Of a DNA stretch of 6,965 bases, positions 6,190-6,965 are shown piece after piece (the first letter of the stretch is position 1; each line of letters opens with the position of its first letter). Under the pieces are notes generated by a model. The model was not told where the DNA came from, made no database searches, and saw only the letters and a program-made list of their open reading frames with translations. The stretch is taken from contig CANQZT010000078.1 in the NCBI GenBank assembly GCA_947628335.1, forward strand, positions 1-6,965, read 5' to 3'. The stretch is from an uncultured Clostridia bacterium. Lineage in GTDB: Bacteria > Bacillota_A > Clostridia > TANB77 > CAG-508. The translations under genes were made by a program, and so were the position numbers.

Positions 6190-6965
6190 ATGAAAGAATT
6201 AGAATATCCATTTGATGTTACATATTTAATGAAAAATAAGAAAAAAATAAAAAGAGAATTATTGTCTAAACCAGGATTATTAGAAAAAAATATAGCAATT
6301 TTGGGAGGTTCTACAACAAGTGAAATTAAAAATATGCTAGAAATATTTTTACTAAATTATGGTATAAAACCTAAGTTTTACGAATCAGGATATAATAAAT
6401 TTTATGAAGACGCAATATTTGGAAATGAAGAATTAGATAATTTTAACCCAGATATTATATATATTCATACAACTAATAGAAATATTATGCAATATCCGAC
6501 AATGTATGATAACGAAAAAGAGGTAAATGAAAAACTTAATTCTGAATATGACAAATACAAAAAGATATGGACTAAATTATTTAGCAAATTTAATGCAATA
6601 ATTATTCAAAATAATTTTGAATATCCTTATTATCGTTTATTAGGAAATAAAGATGCAAGTGATGTTCATGGAAAAACTAATTTCATTACTAGGTTAAATC
6701 AAAAATTTTATGAATATGCATCAGATAATAAAAACTTTTTTATAAATGATATAAATTATGTATCAGCATGTTATGGATTAGATAAATGGGCAAATCAATT
6801 ATATTGGAATATGTACAAATATGCTATGGAAGTACCAGCTATTCCATATTTATCATTTAATTTAGCCAATATAATAAAATCAATTTATGGAAAAAACAAA
6901 AAAGCCTTTGTTTTAGACTTAGATAATACCTTGTGGGGAGGAATAGTTGGAGATGATGGTGTAGA
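6190..6965 (+). CDS. FkbH-like protein (HAD subfamily IIIC), 3' end outside the window
   Basis: The first 258 codons of an FkbH-family enzyme run off the window edge. FkbH proteins take 1,3-bisphosphoglycerate, remove the phosphate and load a glyceryl group on the phosphopantetheine arm of an acyl carrier protein. Residues about 35-200 match the SGNH-like N-terminal domain: I-L-G-G-S-T-T-S-E near residue 36, then a helix, Y-G-I-K-P-K-F-Y-E-S-G-Y-N and N-P-D-I-I-Y-I-H. The HAD domain begins at about 238 with L-D-L-D-N-T-L-W-G-G-I-V-G-D-D-G; D243 and D245 are the catalytic aspartates of HAD motif I. Intact family members are usually well over 500 residues or are fused to an acetyltransferase domain, so more than half may lie beyond the end. 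The ATG has a strong GGAGGGG site. A terminator upstream implies its own promoter in 6123-6180, where I see no good match. An acyl carrier protein gene is expected downstream. Confidence 0.88.
   Translation, partial: MKELEYPFDVTYLMKNKKKIKRELLSKPGLLEKNIAILGGSTTSEIKNMLEIFLLNYGIKPKFYESGYNKFYEDAIFGNEELDNFNPDIIYIHTTNRNIMQYPTMYDNEKEVNEKLNSEYDKYKKIWTKLFSKFNAIIIQNNFEYPYYRLLGNKDASDVHGKTNFITRLNQKFYEYASDNKNFFINDINYVSACYGLDKWANQLYWNMYKYAMEVPAIPYLSFNLANIIKSIYGKNKKAFVLDLDNTLWGGIVGDDGV

Noticed and set aside
1..6965. tRNA, rRNA, CRISPR arrays, insertion sequences
   Set aside because: Looked for on both strands; no clover-leaf, no spaced repeat array, and no transposase or terminal repeats seen.

Overview
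The window comes from a very AT-rich, Gram-positive-type bacterium, most likely a low-GC Bacillota of clostridial type. Genes start behind strong AGGAGG-like ribosome sites, arginine is mostly AGA, tryptophan is TGG and TGA serves as a stop (standard code). The presence of a LytR-CpsA-Psr (LCP) protein, which attaches glycopolymers to the wall, fits a single-membrane cell. The genus cannot be fixed from the sequence.

Left part (1 to about 1280): small accessory and apparently decaying genes on the minus strand. A RelB/DinJ-type antitoxin keeps its promoter and a palindromic operator, but the toxin behind it is reduced to about its last 19 codons, so this looks like an orphan antitoxin. A long hairpin follows as terminator. 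Next is a 111-residue protein of unknown function. Overlapping its start is a 76-codon reading frame whose only start is a TTG and which runs across the promoter of the next + strand operon; it is probably the tail of a truncated gene.

Central and right part (1244 to the end): a + strand surface-polysaccharide locus. A good promoter drives an AlgI/PatB-like membrane-bound O-acyltransferase (MBOAT), split by a +1 frameshift, and directly behind it a membrane-anchored DHHW/AlgX-like SGNH protein. A second good promoter drives an LCP glycopolymer transferase followed by a short-chain dehydrogenase/reductase (SDR). After a strong terminator comes an FkbH-like protein, which loads glyceryl groups on an acyl carrier protein and is cut by the window edge at its HAD active site.

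Read together, MBOAT plus DHHW protein can move an acyl group across the membrane and put it on a secreted glycan, LCP can attach that glycan to peptidoglycan, and SDR plus FkbH look like enzymes that make a special hydroxyacyl or glyceryl group in the cytoplasm. That the last two supply the first two is inference.

The most notable sequence signal is that both the MBOAT frameshift and a suspected frameshift at the end of the DHHW gene fall on the pentamer CGGGG, with a zero-frame CGG codon after a T-ending codon. This pentamer occurs nowhere else in the window on either strand, and CGG is otherwise unused as a codon. Causes could be a systematic sequencing error, real mutations, or +1 frameshifting at a very rare codon.
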